This document shows positions 1-8,150 of a stretch of DNA of 42,784 bases, piece by piece. Origin of the DNA: Bacteroidota bacterium (GTDB taxonomy: Bacteria > Bacteroidota > Bacteroidia > Chitinophagales > Chitinophagaceae). The first letter of the stretch is position 1, and every line of letters begins with the position of its first letter. A program made the translations under genes and the position numbers. The notes below the pieces were generated by a model. The model was not told where the DNA came from and did not search any database. It saw only the letters and a program-made list of their open reading frames with translations. The DNA lies in assembly GCA_023417815.1 (NCBI GenBank), contig JAEZEI010000040.1:1-42784 (forward strand), in the 5' to 3' direction.

Positions 1-211
1 ATAAAGAATTGATTATTCCAATCCTGGCAGAGTCTGTGGAATTCTCCTGGGAGGAAAGCCATTCTAATATATTATCTGCAATGATTGTAGATTCTCTTTC
101 TATAAATTGTTCTGTTCCCGTGGTTTGGTGATTTGGGGAGATGTCTTTTTTACATGAAACGAATAAGGAGAATAAACAAAGAGTAATAACAATTAGCGAT
201 TTAAATTTCAT
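1..211 (-). CDS. Putative lipoprotein, N-terminal part only
   Basis: Reading the minus strand from an ATG at 211 gives 70 codons without a stop up to the window edge, so the 3' end lies outside. The product starts MKFKSLIVITLCLFSLF followed by VSCKK: a basic start, a hydrophobic stretch and a Cys near residue 20 in a lipobox-like context, as in exported lipoproteins. The region after the Cys is polar and matches no family I recognise. The AT-rich coding sequence and the lipoprotein leader make a real gene more likely than chance, but only about 70 residues can be judged. Confidence 0.6.
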   Translation of the reverse strand, partial: MKFKSLIVITLCLFSLFVSCKKDISPNHQTTGTEQFIERESTIIADNILEWLSSQENSTDSARIGIINSL

Positions 212-333
212 GAGAACGAATTAAAATTAATAATTCGCTCAAGAAAGAATGACCATATTTCTCCTGCAAGGTATAAATACGGTAAACCGCTATTTTTTTT
301 AAAATTATTATTTACGCTGTAAGGTTATGAAAA

Positions 334-358
334 TCCCCCGCCCCTACAGGGGAACTTT
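334..358 (-). terminator. Possible weak terminator or REP-like hairpin after fmt
   Basis: CCCCTACAGGGG at 341-352 can form a short GC hairpin directly downstream of the fmt stop codon. On the minus strand it is followed by a G-run and ATTTTC rather than a clean U-tract, so termination would be weak. It also resembles the GCCCC-nnn-GGGGC hairpins around 31-33 kb and could be an isolated relative of them. Confidence 0.3.
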
Positions 359-359
359 T

Positions 360-1283
360 TTAACCTCTATAGCCCCTTAAAAACTCCTTTATCTTAAGCC
401 TCTTCTTACCCTGGAGTTGCAATTCCGTAACATCCAGGTATCCATCCGCACAATAAAACCGCAGGTAACTTTTCTTGTCCGTTTCCATATGCCCGGGAAC
501 CTCGTTATGATCACCAGTAATTTTTTCAGCGGAGAAAATCTTCAGGATCTTTCCATCAAGTTGGGTGAATGCTGCGGGGTAGGGTGAAAGCCCCCGCACC
601 AGGTCATATACCTTCTTCACCGGTTGGTTCCAGTTGATCTCGCATGTGGAAGTAAAAATTTTAGGTGCATGTTTTATTTCCATACCCGTATCCTGGGGCT
701 GTTCTTTTAGTTCACCTGCAAACAATCCCCTCACTGTCCTTACGACCAGGTCTGCACCTATGATCATCATCCTGTCGTGCAACTCACCGGCAGTTTCCCT
801 TTCACCGATAGGGATCTCTTCGCGCAAGAGAATATTCCCGGTATCGATCTCATGTTTCAGTTTGAAAGTAGTTACCCCGGTAATGCTTTCACCATTGATG
901 ATCGCCCAGTTGATCGGGGCGGCGCCCCTGTATTGTGGAAGTAATGAGCCATGAAGATTTATTGTTCCCAAAAGCGGCATATTCCATACAACTTCTGGCA
1001 ACATCCTGAAAGCAACTACCACCTGGATGTCGGCTTTAAATGCTTTTAGTTCTTCCAGGAAACCAGGCGACTTTAATTTTTCAGGCTGCAGTACCGGCAG
1101 TTCCAGTTCAAGCGCAAGCTGTTTAACAGCGCTCTGTTTTAATTCCATTCCTCTTCCGGCAGGGCGATCAGGTGCAGTAACAACGGCAACAACATTCATC
1201 CCGGCCTTAACCAGGGCCTTTAACGAAGCGGCTGCAAATTCTGGTGTTCCGAGAAAAACGATCCGGGCATTATCCTTCATCAT
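360..1283 (-). CDS. fmt: Methionyl-tRNA formyltransferase
   Basis: Transfers a formyl group from 10-formyl-tetrahydrofolate to Met-tRNA(fMet) for translation initiation in the cytoplasm. The N-terminal part begins RIVFLGTPEFA and contains the formyltransferase signature NLHGSLLPQYRGAAP (N and H near residues 109-111) and the catalytic Asp in HEIDTGNILL (near 147). A C-terminal tRNA-binding region follows. Length, 307 aa, is normal. ATG at 1283 or 1280 is preferred to the TTG at 1286; either overlaps the end of the upstream DUF1343 gene by 11-14 bp, suggesting co-transcription and translational coupling. Confidence 0.95.
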   Translation of the reverse strand: MMKDNARIVFLGTPEFAAASLKALVKAGMNVVAVVTAPDRPAGRGMELKQSAVKQLALELELPVLQPEKLKSPGFLEELKAFKADIQVVVAFRMLPEVVWNMPLLGTINLHGSLLPQYRGAAPINWAIINGESITGVTTFKLKHEIDTGNILLREEIPIGERETAGELHDRMMIIGADLVVRTVRGLFAGELKEQPQDTGMEIKHAPKIFTSTCEINWNQPVKKVYDLVRGLSPYPAAFTQLDGKILKIFSAEKITGDHNEVPGHMETDKKSYLRFYCADGYLDVTELQLQGKKRLKIKEFLRGYRG

Positions 1284-2532
1284 CAAAATCTTTATACAGG
1301 AGGTATTTCTTTCTTATCGCTTTAAAATTATTGAGCGCAGGCTGCCAGCTCTTACGGATATCCTCTTCACTCGTTCCATTCTTTACCTGCTGCATCAGGG
1401 TTGCATTGCCCGCAAGTTTATTAAAGAAATTGTTCTTCAAAAAGAAAGTATCCTTTCCCGGGAATAACCTGTAAGCTTCAACGAGGTATTTGATCTGCAC
1501 TTTCCCATCCACCTTCTTCAGCACATCATGCACAGGTCCGCCCAGGTACCAGCCGTAATTCTTTTTATAATAATGCTTACTGTTCTTCGCACCTTCATTA
1601 GGTCGCGGCGTAAATGAATAAAGATGTTTTGGAAGAACAGGGTGCCCGAAAACCTGGAAAGGCTTTGAGGTTCCCCTCCCTTCACTCAGCACCGTTCCTT
1701 CAAAAAAACAGGTGGAAGGGTAGAGGTACACCGATTGCATTTCCGGAAGGTTTGGAGAAGGAAATACCGGCAGCACATACTTTTTTGTGTGATCATAATT
1801 CCCGTTCTTAATTACCTGGAAATGGAAAGGAGTGTCTGGAGAGTTTTCCGCTGTGCGGTAGAAATCATAACGTTTATTCGCTTTCTCACTCAGCCACCTT
1901 TCGCCGGCGATCATCAGGGCATATTCGCCTATCGTCATACCATAAACGACAGGTACCGGCTGCATACCAATGAATGACTTATATTCTTTTTCAAGCACGG
2001 GGCCATCAACGTACCATCCGTTCGGATTAGGCCTGTCGAGAAGCATTAACGGGATCCCATGTTCAAAAGCTGCCTCCATATATTCTTCAAGACTGGATAT
2101 ATATGTAAAGAAGCGCACGCCCACATCCTGGATATCGAACAGCAATACATCCACTCCTTTCAGATCATCTTTGGTTGGCCTTTTGTGAGAACCGTAGAGG
2201 CTTATGATCGGTATCCCGGTCTTCTTATCCACCGTATTCTTCACACTTTCACCTGCATCCGCTTTGCCGCGGAAACCATGTTCCGGCCCGAAGATCTTCA
2301 CCACCTTTACACCACTGGCAAGCAGGGTATCTACGAGATGTGTATTGCCAACCATACTTGTTTGGTTTGCGAATACAGCCACCCTTTTGCCTTTAAGCAT
2401 AGGCACATATACATTCATTCTTTCCGCACCGGGGATGATGCGCGGCTCATCCGTAGCATTTTTTCCCTGCGCGCAACTGTATTGAAACGCAGTGAAAAAA
2501 CTTATAATAACCAGCAATACTGTTCTGTTCAT
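1270..2532 (-). CDS. DUF1343 protein, probable exo-beta-N-acetylmuramidase (NamZ-like, GH171)
   Basis: 420 aa with an N-terminal signal peptide (MNRTVLLVIISFFTAFQYSCA), so exported. The body has features of the DUF1343/YbbC family: FANQTSMV, FGPEHGFRG, LFDIQDVGVRFFTY, LDRPNPNGWYVDGPVL and SEGRGTSKPFQVFG. Family knowledge: the Bacillus subtilis member NamZ removes N-acetylmuramic acid from the non-reducing ends of peptidoglycan fragments, and the family is abundant in Bacteroidota. The role here is inferred to be periplasmic peptidoglycan recycling. It is first in a two-gene unit with fmt. Confidence 0.88.
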   Translation of the reverse strand: MNRTVLLVIISFFTAFQYSCAQGKNATDEPRIIPGAERMNVYVPMLKGKRVAVFANQTSMVGNTHLVDTLLASGVKVVKIFGPEHGFRGKADAGESVKNTVDKKTGIPIISLYGSHKRPTKDDLKGVDVLLFDIQDVGVRFFTYISSLEEYMEAAFEHGIPLMLLDRPNPNGWYVDGPVLEKEYKSFIGMQPVPVVYGMTIGEYALMIAGERWLSEKANKRYDFYRTAENSPDTPFHFQVIKNGNYDHTKKYVLPVFPSPNLPEMQSVYLYPSTCFFEGTVLSEGRGTSKPFQVFGHPVLPKHLYSFTPRPNEGAKNSKHYYKKNYGWYLGGPVHDVLKKVDGKVQIKYLVEAYRLFPGKDTFFLKNNFFNKLAGNATLMQQVKNGTSEEDIRKSWQPALNNFKAIRKKYLLYKDFDDEG

Positions 2533-2610
2533 GGGCTAAAGTTGTATAATCTTTTTTAAAACTGCCTTGGCATAATCCGCTAACTTGCAATTTCATTTAA
2601 AAATAATAAT

Positions 2611-3039
2611 ATGGCACAGGTTAAAGCAGGTGATGTTGTTAAAGTACATTATACCGGTAAGTTAACGAACGGTGAACAGTTCGATTCTTCAATAGGTCGC
2701 GAACCACTTGAGTTCACTGTAGGCGCAGGCCAGATGATCAAGGGCTTTGATGCGGCATTACCGGGTATGAACGTTGGCGAGAAAAAGACCATCAACATCC
2801 CTCCTGCTGAAGCTTATGGCGAACGCAGCGATGAAGCAGTGATCCCTTTTCCTGTTGAGAATGTACCTGAAGGAATGAAGCTGGAAAAAGGAATGCGCCT
2901 TAACCTTACCAACCAGGATGGTTATCCCGTGCAGGTGGTGGTTACCGAGGTGAAGGATGATGTGGTGATGCTGGATGCAAACCATTTTCTTGCCGGCCAG
3001 GAACTCATCTTCGAAATTGAACTCGTGGATATCGCTTAA
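2611..3039 (+). CDS. FKBP-type peptidyl-prolyl cis-trans isomerase (SlyD-like)
   Basis: 142 aa with no signal peptide, so cytoplasmic. The N-terminal half is the FKBP fold: VKVHYTGKLTNGEQFDSS, then PLEFTVGAGQMIKGFDAALPGM and GEKKTINIPPAEAYG. An inserted segment of about residues 68-120 (EAVIPFPVENVPEG and following) corresponds to the chaperone 'insert-in-flap' domain of the SlyD group, and the chain closes with AGQELIFEIELVDI. The His-rich nickel-binding tail of E. coli SlyD is missing. The AT-rich start region AAAATAATAAT-ATG lacks a Shine-Dalgarno sequence. pepT begins 17 bp downstream, so the two may be co-transcribed. Confidence 0.93.
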   Translation: MAQVKAGDVVKVHYTGKLTNGEQFDSSIGREPLEFTVGAGQMIKGFDAALPGMNVGEKKTINIPPAEAYGERSDEAVIPFPVENVPEGMKLEKGMRLNLTNQDGYPVQVVVTEVKDDVVMLDANHFLAGQELIFEIELVDIA

Positions 3040-3056
3040 TGAAATGTTCATAAGGA

Positions 3057-4304
3057 ATGATCAGTATAAATAAGGATAACCTTGCTCAAAGGTTCATGCG
3101 TTATGTACAGGTAGATACCCAGAGCGACCCTGAAAGCCAGGCATTCCCCACAACAGAAAAGCAAAAGGACCTTTCCAGGATCCTGCTGGGCGAATTGCAG
3201 GCAGCGGGTATCAGCGCCGAAATGGATGATTTCGGTTATGTATATGCGAAGATCCCGGCCAACACGTCAAAAAAAGATGTGCCGGTCATCGCATTCTGCT
3301 CTCATGTGGATACAGCCCCCGACGCAAGCGGCACTAATGTAAAACCCATTCTGCACCGGAACTATGATGGCAAGGATATAACCCTGCCTGATGATCCTTC
3401 ACAGGTACTGAGCGCGAAGGATAACAAATACCTCGCTTCTAAGAAAGGCCATGATATCATCACCGCCAGCGGGCTCACCCTTCTTGGAGCTGATGATAAA
3501 AGCGGTGTGGCGGCCATCATGGAAGCAGCGGAATACCTTGTTCAGCATCCCGAAATAAAACACGGAGGGATAAGCATTGTTTTCACTCCCGATGAAGAAG
3601 TAGGCAAGGGAACGGCTAAGATCGATATTAAGAAGATCGGGGCCATGTACGGCTATACATTGGATGGCGGTGAGGCCGGCAGCCTTGAAGATGAGACCTT
3701 CTCTGCTGATGGCGCAACCATTACGGTGAACGGTGTGATCACTCACCCCGGCTATGCAAAGGGAAAACTGGTAAATGCCATGAAGGTGGCAGGAGCTATA
3801 CTCGATGCACTTCCAAAGAATGAATGGAGTCCTGAAACCACAGAAAAGAAAGAAGGCTTCGTGCATCCTGTAGCGCTGAATGGCATTGCTGAAAAGACAA
3901 CCATAAATTTTATTGTACGCGACTTCACCCGCGAGGGACTGGAGCAACACCATGTAAGGCTGAAGGCACTTGCAGAAAAAGTGGTTGCACAATTCCCGGG
4001 TGCTTCGGTGCAATATTCAATACAGGAACAGTACCGCAATATGAAGGAAGTGCTGGACCAACACCCCGGTGTGGTTGCCAATGCACAGGAAGCTATCCGT
4101 CGCGCAGGCCTTACCGTGGAAACCGAAAGCATCCGTGGAGGAACGGATGGCAGCAGGCTAAGCTTCATGGGACTTCCCTGCCCGAACATCTTCACCGGCA
4201 TGCAGAACATTCACAGCAAACTGGAATGGATAAGCGTAAATGATATGGCGAAGGCTGCAGAAACCATCGTACACCTGGCCATGGTGTGGGAAGAGAAGGC
4301 ATGA
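3057..4304 (+). CDS. pepT: Peptidase T (tripeptide aminopeptidase, M20B)
   Basis: Cytoplasmic di-zinc aminopeptidase that releases N-terminal residues from tripeptides. 415 aa, full length. Metal and catalytic residues are visible in order: H83 and D85 (SHVDTAPD), bridging D146 (LLGADDKSG), the Glu pair E180-E181 (TPDEEVGKG), D203 (TLDGGEAG) and the C-terminal His of NIHSKLEW. The PepT-specific DETFSADGAT stretch favours PepT over other M20 peptidases. The start at 3057 follows AAGGA with little spacing. Confidence 0.95.
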   Translation: MISINKDNLAQRFMRYVQVDTQSDPESQAFPTTEKQKDLSRILLGELQAAGISAEMDDFGYVYAKIPANTSKKDVPVIAFCSHVDTAPDASGTNVKPILHRNYDGKDITLPDDPSQVLSAKDNKYLASKKGHDIITASGLTLLGADDKSGVAAIMEAAEYLVQHPEIKHGGISIVFTPDEEVGKGTAKIDIKKIGAMYGYTLDGGEAGSLEDETFSADGATITVNGVITHPGYAKGKLVNAMKVAGAILDALPKNEWSPETTEKKEGFVHPVALNGIAEKTTINFIVRDFTREGLEQHHVRLKALAEKVVAQFPGASVQYSIQEQYRNMKEVLDQHPGVVANAQEAIRRAGLTVETESIRGGTDGSRLSFMGLPCPNIFTGMQNIHSKLEWISVNDMAKAAETIVHLAMVWEEKA

Positions 4305-4344
4305 CCTTTCTGAAATTAACTATCTTCAACCAAAATTAACTGCT

Positions 4345-5295
4345 ATGAATATTCTTGCTGAATACTGGTGGGTCATAATACTCGTATTCCTTCTGCTGAA
4401 CAGCATCGTTACCATCAACCAGGGTTATATGGGCGTGGTTACCATGTTCGGAAAGTACCGTCGCATAATGAGCCCCGGCCTTAACCTCAAGATCCCTTTC
4501 CTTGAAGTGGTATTTAAGAAAGTGAGTATCCAGAACCGTTCCGTGGAAATGGAATTCCAGGCCGTAACGATCGACCAGGCGAATGTATATTTCAAATCCA
4601 TGCTGCTGTATTCGGTGCAGAATGCGAATGAAGATACCATCAAGCGTGTGGCGTTCAAGTTCATCAGCGACAAAGACCTCATGCAGGCCCTTGTAAGGAC
4701 CATCGAAGGAAATATCCGTGCATTCGTGGCAACCCGTCGCCAGAGCGAGATACTTGGTTTAAGAAGGGACATCGTTGAATTCGTAAAAGAAGAAGTGGAC
4801 GCTTCGCTGGAAGACTGGGGTTACTACCTGCAGGATCTCCAGATCAGCGATATCACGTTCGACCAGGTGATCATGGATTCGATGAGCAAGGTGGTGGCAT
4901 CCAACAACCTGAAGGCAGCAGCAGAGAACGAAGGCCAGGCACTGCTGATCACCAAAACGAAATCGGCAGAAGCAGAAGGAAATGCTATAAAGATCGCGGC
5001 CGAAGCAGAAAGGCAGGCAGCGCAGTTACGTGGGCAGGGTGTGGCATTGTTCCGTGAAGAGGTTGCAAAAGGTATGAGCCAGGCTGCCTCGGAAATGAAG
5101 CAGGCCAATTTAGATACGAATGTGATCCTCTTCAGCATGTGGGTGGAAGCGATCAAGAACTTTGCAGAATACGGCAAAGGCAATGTGATCTTCCTCGACG
5201 GTGGCAGCGATGGCATGGAGAAAACGATGAAGCAAATAATGGCGATGCAGCATTTGCATGATATAGATGATGAGGGGAATATGAAGAGAAAATAA
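4345..5295 (+). CDS. SPFH/stomatin-prohibitin family membrane protein
   Basis: 316 aa. One N-terminal membrane segment (about residues 5-25, WWVIILVFLLLNSIVTI) is followed by the SPFH domain (GYMGVVTMFGKYRRIMSPGLNLKIPF) and a long Ala/Glu/Lys-rich helical region (about 190-260, AEAEGNAIKIAAEAERQAAQ) typical of oligomerising stomatins. Such proteins form large membrane rings that organise microdomains or modulate proteases. An ATG at 4240 in the same frame lies inside pepT and its extension does not look like a family member, so the ATG at 4345 was chosen. Confidence 0.88.
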   Translation: MNILAEYWWVIILVFLLLNSIVTINQGYMGVVTMFGKYRRIMSPGLNLKIPFLEVVFKKVSIQNRSVEMEFQAVTIDQANVYFKSMLLYSVQNANEDTIKRVAFKFISDKDLMQALVRTIEGNIRAFVATRRQSEILGLRRDIVEFVKEEVDASLEDWGYYLQDLQISDITFDQVIMDSMSKVVASNNLKAAAENEGQALLITKTKSAEAEGNAIKIAAEAERQAAQLRGQGVALFREEVAKGMSQAASEMKQANLDTNVILFSMWVEAIKNFAEYGKGNVIFLDGGSDGMEKTMKQIMAMQHLHDIDDEGNMKRK

Positions 5296-5297
5296 AT

Positions 5298-5320
5298 AGT
5301 TGGAAGTTGGAAGTTGGAGG
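5298..5320. repeat. Short GTTGGAA tandem repeat
   Basis: About three units of AGTTGGA directly after the SPFH stop codon. The same G-rich, T-rich simple motif recurs in a longer run at 41578-41650, also just after a stop codon. The rest of the gap to 5450 holds nothing recognisable. Confidence 0.6.
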
Positions 5321-5450
5321 TTTGTATTGTCTTAAGTCATTATGTCTTTTAAGTCTTAGCCCAGTTTAACAATCCCTTAAGCCAATAAACCCAACCGATT
5401 AGGTTTATTGCATAACAAATTTGAAAGACCCTATCCCGTAAATAAAAAGT

Positions 5451-6122
5451 ATGTTCAGAATCTTTTTGCAGGCCGATACCTCAGCCATTGCCGCGACCGG
5501 TGAAGTTGAATCCGTTTGGAGTATGTTAAGCAAGGGCGGTCCGCTCATGATCCCGCTTTTTGTATTGTTCGCGCTTGCCGTGTATTTCTTCATTGAACGG
5601 CTGATGGTGATCAGGAAGGCTGCAAAAGTGGATGAGAACTTCATGAGCATTATCCGTGATCATATCGTGAACGGTAATGTATCTGCAGCAAGAAGTCTCA
5701 GCAAGAATAACAATTCTCCCATTGCCCGCATGATCGATAAAGGGATCCAACGCATAGGCAAGCCTATTGATGCCATTGAGAAGAGCATGGACAATGTTGG
5801 CAAGCTGGAGTTGTACAAGATGGAGAAGAACCTCAGTATCCTTTCCATCATTGCACGTATCGCACCGCTCTTCGGGTTTATCGGGACCATCGTGGGTCTG
5901 GTATTGCTGCTGAAGCAGTTCGCAGCAATCAGCAACCCGAGCATTTCACAGATCGCCGATGCGATGTATGTGAAGCTGCTTACTTCAGCAACGGGACTTA
6001 TCATCGGTATGCTTGCCTACCTGGGATACAGCTACCTCGATACACAGATCAACCGCACGGCAAACCATATGGAAGCTGCCAGCAGCGAATTCATTGATAT
6101 TCTACAGGAACCAACCCGCTAA
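5451..6122 (+). CDS. exbB: MotA/TolQ/ExbB proton channel family protein
   Basis: 223 aa inner-membrane protein with three predicted membrane segments: about 28-48 (PLMIPLFVLFALAVYFFIERL), 135-155 (APLFGFIGTIVGLVLLLKQF) and 175-198 (LLTSATGLIIGMLAYLGYSYL). The GFIGTIVGLV stretch is the family signature. With ExbD it forms a proton channel that energises TonB-dependent outer-membrane transport or a Tol-like function. The exbD gene starts 9 bp downstream. No tonB is nearby, so TolQ-like use cannot be excluded. Confidence 0.9.
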   Translation: MFRIFLQADTSAIAATGEVESVWSMLSKGGPLMIPLFVLFALAVYFFIERLMVIRKAAKVDENFMSIIRDHIVNGNVSAARSLSKNNNSPIARMIDKGIQRIGKPIDAIEKSMDNVGKLELYKMEKNLSILSIIARIAPLFGFIGTIVGLVLLLKQFAAISNPSISQIADAMYVKLLTSATGLIIGMLAYLGYSYLDTQINRTANHMEAASSEFIDILQEPTR

Positions 6123-6131
6123 TCAACGACC

Positions 6132-6539
6132 ATGAGTTTAAGAACCAACAGGCTTAGAGGCGAACATGGTGAAATAGATACAGGACCCCTGAATGATATC
6201 CTGTTCATCCTGCTTATGTTCTTCCTGATGATATCCACGCTGGCAAATCCAAACGTGATCAAGATGAGCGTACCACGCGCAAAAAGCGATACCAAGCAGA
6301 AACAAAGCGTGGTGGTGAGCGTAGACAAGGAAGCCAATATGTACGTGGGAACACGCAAGATCCATACGGATTCTCTCGAATCCGTACTAAGCAAATACAT
6401 CAACGAGGGCGACAGCATTAAGCCTGCCGTGGTCATCAACGCCGACTCCGTTGCACAATGGGGCGAGATAGTTCGGGTGATGAAAGTGGCAAGAAAACTG
6501 GGGGCAACTACAAGCGCTACCGTTTCCGGAACGGAATAG
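6132..6539 (+). CDS. exbD: ExbD/TolR family biopolymer transport protein
   Basis: 135 aa with one N-terminal membrane helix (about 21-40) containing the conserved Asp of PLNDILFILLMFFL, which carries protons in ExbD/TolR. The periplasmic domain follows (VVVSVDKEANMYVGTRKI ... PAVVINADSVAQWGEIVRVM), ending in the usual VMKVARKLGATTSATV. It pairs with the upstream ExbB. Its stop codon at 6537-6539 lies directly against the left end of a CGCAGAT-type repeat. Confidence 0.9.
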   Translation: MSLRTNRLRGEHGEIDTGPLNDILFILLMFFLMISTLANPNVIKMSVPRAKSDTKQKQSVVVSVDKEANMYVGTRKIHTDSLESVLSKYINEGDSIKPAVVINADSVAQWGEIVRVMKVARKLGATTSATVSGTE

Positions 6540-6679
6540 GCTTTTCGGAAGAAATAGTTCCCGCAGATGCTCGCAGATCTTTACGCAGAAAGGCGCAAAT
6601 CACATCCGGAAAGAAAATCAGCGGAAATTTGCGGGGCATCCGCGAGAATCTGCGGGAACTATTTCTTATCCGCAATGCC
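6540..6679. repeat. CGCAGAT-family inverted-terminal element (copy a)
   Basis: A perfect 20-bp inverted repeat (6549-6568 and 6648-6667) encloses a CGCAGAT/CGCAAAT-rich interior whose second half is the approximate inverse of the first, giving a long imperfect hairpin. The ends contain GTTCCCGCAGAT (6557-6568) and ATCTGCGGGAAC (6648-6659). The element fills the whole gap between the convergent exbD and prmC genes, and its right arm runs into the last codons and stop of prmC. Confidence 0.85.
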
Positions 6680-7504
6680 CTTTACAAATCTCGCATTACC
6701 GAACTGGTCCTTTATTATCTCCGCGGCAAAACCATTCCTTTCAAAAAGTTCCTTCACACCCTCTCCAAGTTCCTGGTGGATCTCAACAAGCAATTTTCCG
6801 CCAGCGGTTAATGCCACTGCAGCATATTCAGCGATCATCCTGTAAAAAATAAGCGGATCATCATCATCCACGAACAAGGCCAGGTGCGGCTCGAAGGTCG
6901 TTACATTTTTATGCAGCCGCTCCTTTTCAGAAAATGGAATGTAGGGCGGGTTGCTCACGATCACATCATAGCTTTCCTTCACAGGAACGGCTATGAGAAT
7001 ATCCTCATGAAGAAAGTTCACGCTTACATCATTCAGTTTCGCATTTCCTGATGCAAGCTTCAGTGCATCTTCACTCACATCCATCGAATGCCCTTCTGTT
7101 TCAGGCAACGACTTTTTTATGGCGATTGGTATGCAACCGCTGCCGGTTCCGATGTCCAGGATCTTTTTTGGAGAAGGCGACATGTTCAACACAAGTTTCA
7201 CCAGTTCTTCTGTTTCCGGGCGGGGAATGAGGACCCGTTCATCCACTTTGAATTTGAGCCCGCAAAACCATGCATGGCCGACAACGTACTGAACGGGCCT
7301 GCCGGTGGAGAGTTCCTGGAAGGCTTTATCCAGTTTCTGAATTTCTTCTTCTTGCAGAATTCTTTCTCCATCGCGTATGATCTCTTCGCGTTTAATGCCT
7401 GCGAATTCTTCGAAGAGCAGGTACAGGATGGAGGAGGCCTCACCTGGTTCATATATTCCCTTAAGGTGTGTCATCCCGTTCCTGAATAGTTGTTGAAGGG
7501 TCAT
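6659..7504 (-). CDS. prmC: Peptide chain release factor N5-glutamine methyltransferase
   Basis: Methylates the Gln of the GGQ motif in RF1/RF2 using S-adenosylmethionine. 281 aa: an N-terminal helical domain, then a Rossmann methyltransferase with ILDIGTGSGCIPIAIKK (SAM binding), RPETEELV, and the diagnostic catalytic NPPY in IVSNPPYIPF. The TTG at 7513 was rejected because the ATG at 7504 fits the family start and a promoter-like TATTTTTG overlaps the TTG. The last codons (GIADKK and a TAG stop) are encoded by the end of repeat copy a, so the C-terminal tail appears repeat-derived. Confidence 0.94.
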   Translation of the reverse strand: MTLQQLFRNGMTHLKGIYEPGEASSILYLLFEEFAGIKREEIIRDGERILQEEEIQKLDKAFQELSTGRPVQYVVGHAWFCGLKFKVDERVLIPRPETEELVKLVLNMSPSPKKILDIGTGSGCIPIAIKKSLPETEGHSMDVSEDALKLASGNAKLNDVSVNFLHEDILIAVPVKESYDVIVSNPPYIPFSEKERLHKNVTTFEPHLALFVDDDDPLIFYRMIAEYAAVALTAGGKLLVEIHQELGEGVKELFERNGFAAEIIKDQFGNARFVKGIADKK

Positions 7505-7510
7505 CTGCGT

Positions 7511-7518
7511 CAAAAATA
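7511..7518 (-). promoter_or_regulatory. Candidate -7 promoter box for prmC at a repeat end
   Basis: On the minus strand TATTTTTG matches the Bacteroidota -7 consensus TAnnTTTG and lies 6 nt before the prmC ATG. It is 19 nt outward from the GTTCCC end of the repeat that carries the GxxExxY gene. This spacing recurs at ribD, mmcQ and pyrF. Confidence 0.5.
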
Positions 7519-8098
7519 GGCATACTGATAATAAGTAGTTCCCGCAGATTCTCGCAGGATCTGTGCGCAGATTTTCGGGGATAATATTTAGAGCTTATTT
7601 ACTTTCCGGATAATTGACTTTCCAATTTCAGTGCAATTGAAATTTACCAGGATACCCAGCTTCATTCCGGATAACCTTAGATAAGTAAGCAATTGTTTAT
7701 GATGTATCTCATTTATTGCTTCAATGGATTTTATTTCAACAATTACTTTATTATCTATCAACAGATCAATTCTATAACCAACACTAAGCTTAATATTATT
7801 GTAGACTAAAGGAAGTGGTACCTGGTCCTGTACAGAGAGCCCGCTTTCCTCCAATTCATGCTTCATGGCTGCTTCATATGTAGATTCAAGAAGGCCGGGC
7901 CCAAGGGAATTGAAGACTTTATAAATTGCTCCTCTTATTAAATAGGAAATATCATTTTCTTGCATAGATTTTATTATAGGAAGCAAATAAAAAATTAATT
8001 GGATAGGTAGTCGGGTACAAATGTTTATTTATAGGAATTTGCGGTTATCTGCGAAGCAATCACCGGGAATCTGCGGGAACCATTTATACCCGGAATGC
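7519..8098. mobile_element. CGCAGAT-family element enclosing a GxxExxY gene (copy c)
   Basis: The left end GTTCCCGCAGAT at 7538-7549 and the right end ATCTGCGGGAAC at 8069-8080 are perfect 12-bp inverted repeats. Each has the family's interior motifs (CGCAGATTCTCGCAGG on the left, ATTTGCGG and ATCTGCG on the right) and an outer tail containing GGCAT or GGAATGC. The other six copies are about 90-160 bp; this one is about 580 bp because a complete GxxExxY gene lies in its middle. The structure is consistent with an autonomous element whose short relatives are deletion derivatives. No target duplication was identified by eye. Confidence 0.6.
7588..7965 (-). CDS. GxxExxY protein, PD-(D/E)XK-like nuclease fold
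   Basis: 125 aa. The name-giving motif is seen as GLLESTY in GAIYKVFNSLGPGLLESTYE, and a nuclease-like Asp/Glu-x-Lys core as RIDLLIDNKVIVEIK. The chain ends with HHKQLLTYLRLSGMKLGILVNF, another family hallmark. Members are small, resemble PD-(D/E)XK nucleases and have no established function known to me. The ATG at 7965 is preferred to a TTG at 7986. The gene is enclosed by the two ends of a CGCAGAT-type repeat, suggesting it is the element's own protein or a passenger. Confidence 0.88.
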   Translation of the reverse strand: MQENDISYLIRGAIYKVFNSLGPGLLESTYEAAMKHELEESGLSVQDQVPLPLVYNNIKLSVGYRIDLLIDNKVIVEIKSIEAINEIHHKQLLTYLRLSGMKLGILVNFNCTEIGKSIIRKVNKL

Positions 8099-8145
8099 TA
8101 CTTTTGATCGGAAATCTTTTATCGGGTTGTGAATTACTATTTTTG
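8099..8145 (+). promoter_or_regulatory. Two candidate -7 boxes upstream of ribD
   Basis: TACTTTTG (8099-8106) lies 18 nt outward from the GGGAAC end of the GxxExxY-bearing repeat. TATTTTTG (8138-8145) lies 5 nt before the TTG and 23 nt before the first ATG of ribD. Both match TAnnTTTG. The second would give a very short or absent leader. Confidence 0.45.
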
Positions 8146-8150
8146 CAGCC

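Noticed and set aside
6458..6811. 117-codon open frame overlapping exbD, repeat copy a and prmC
   Set aside because: It crosses two well-supported genes and the element in a different frame; no family features.
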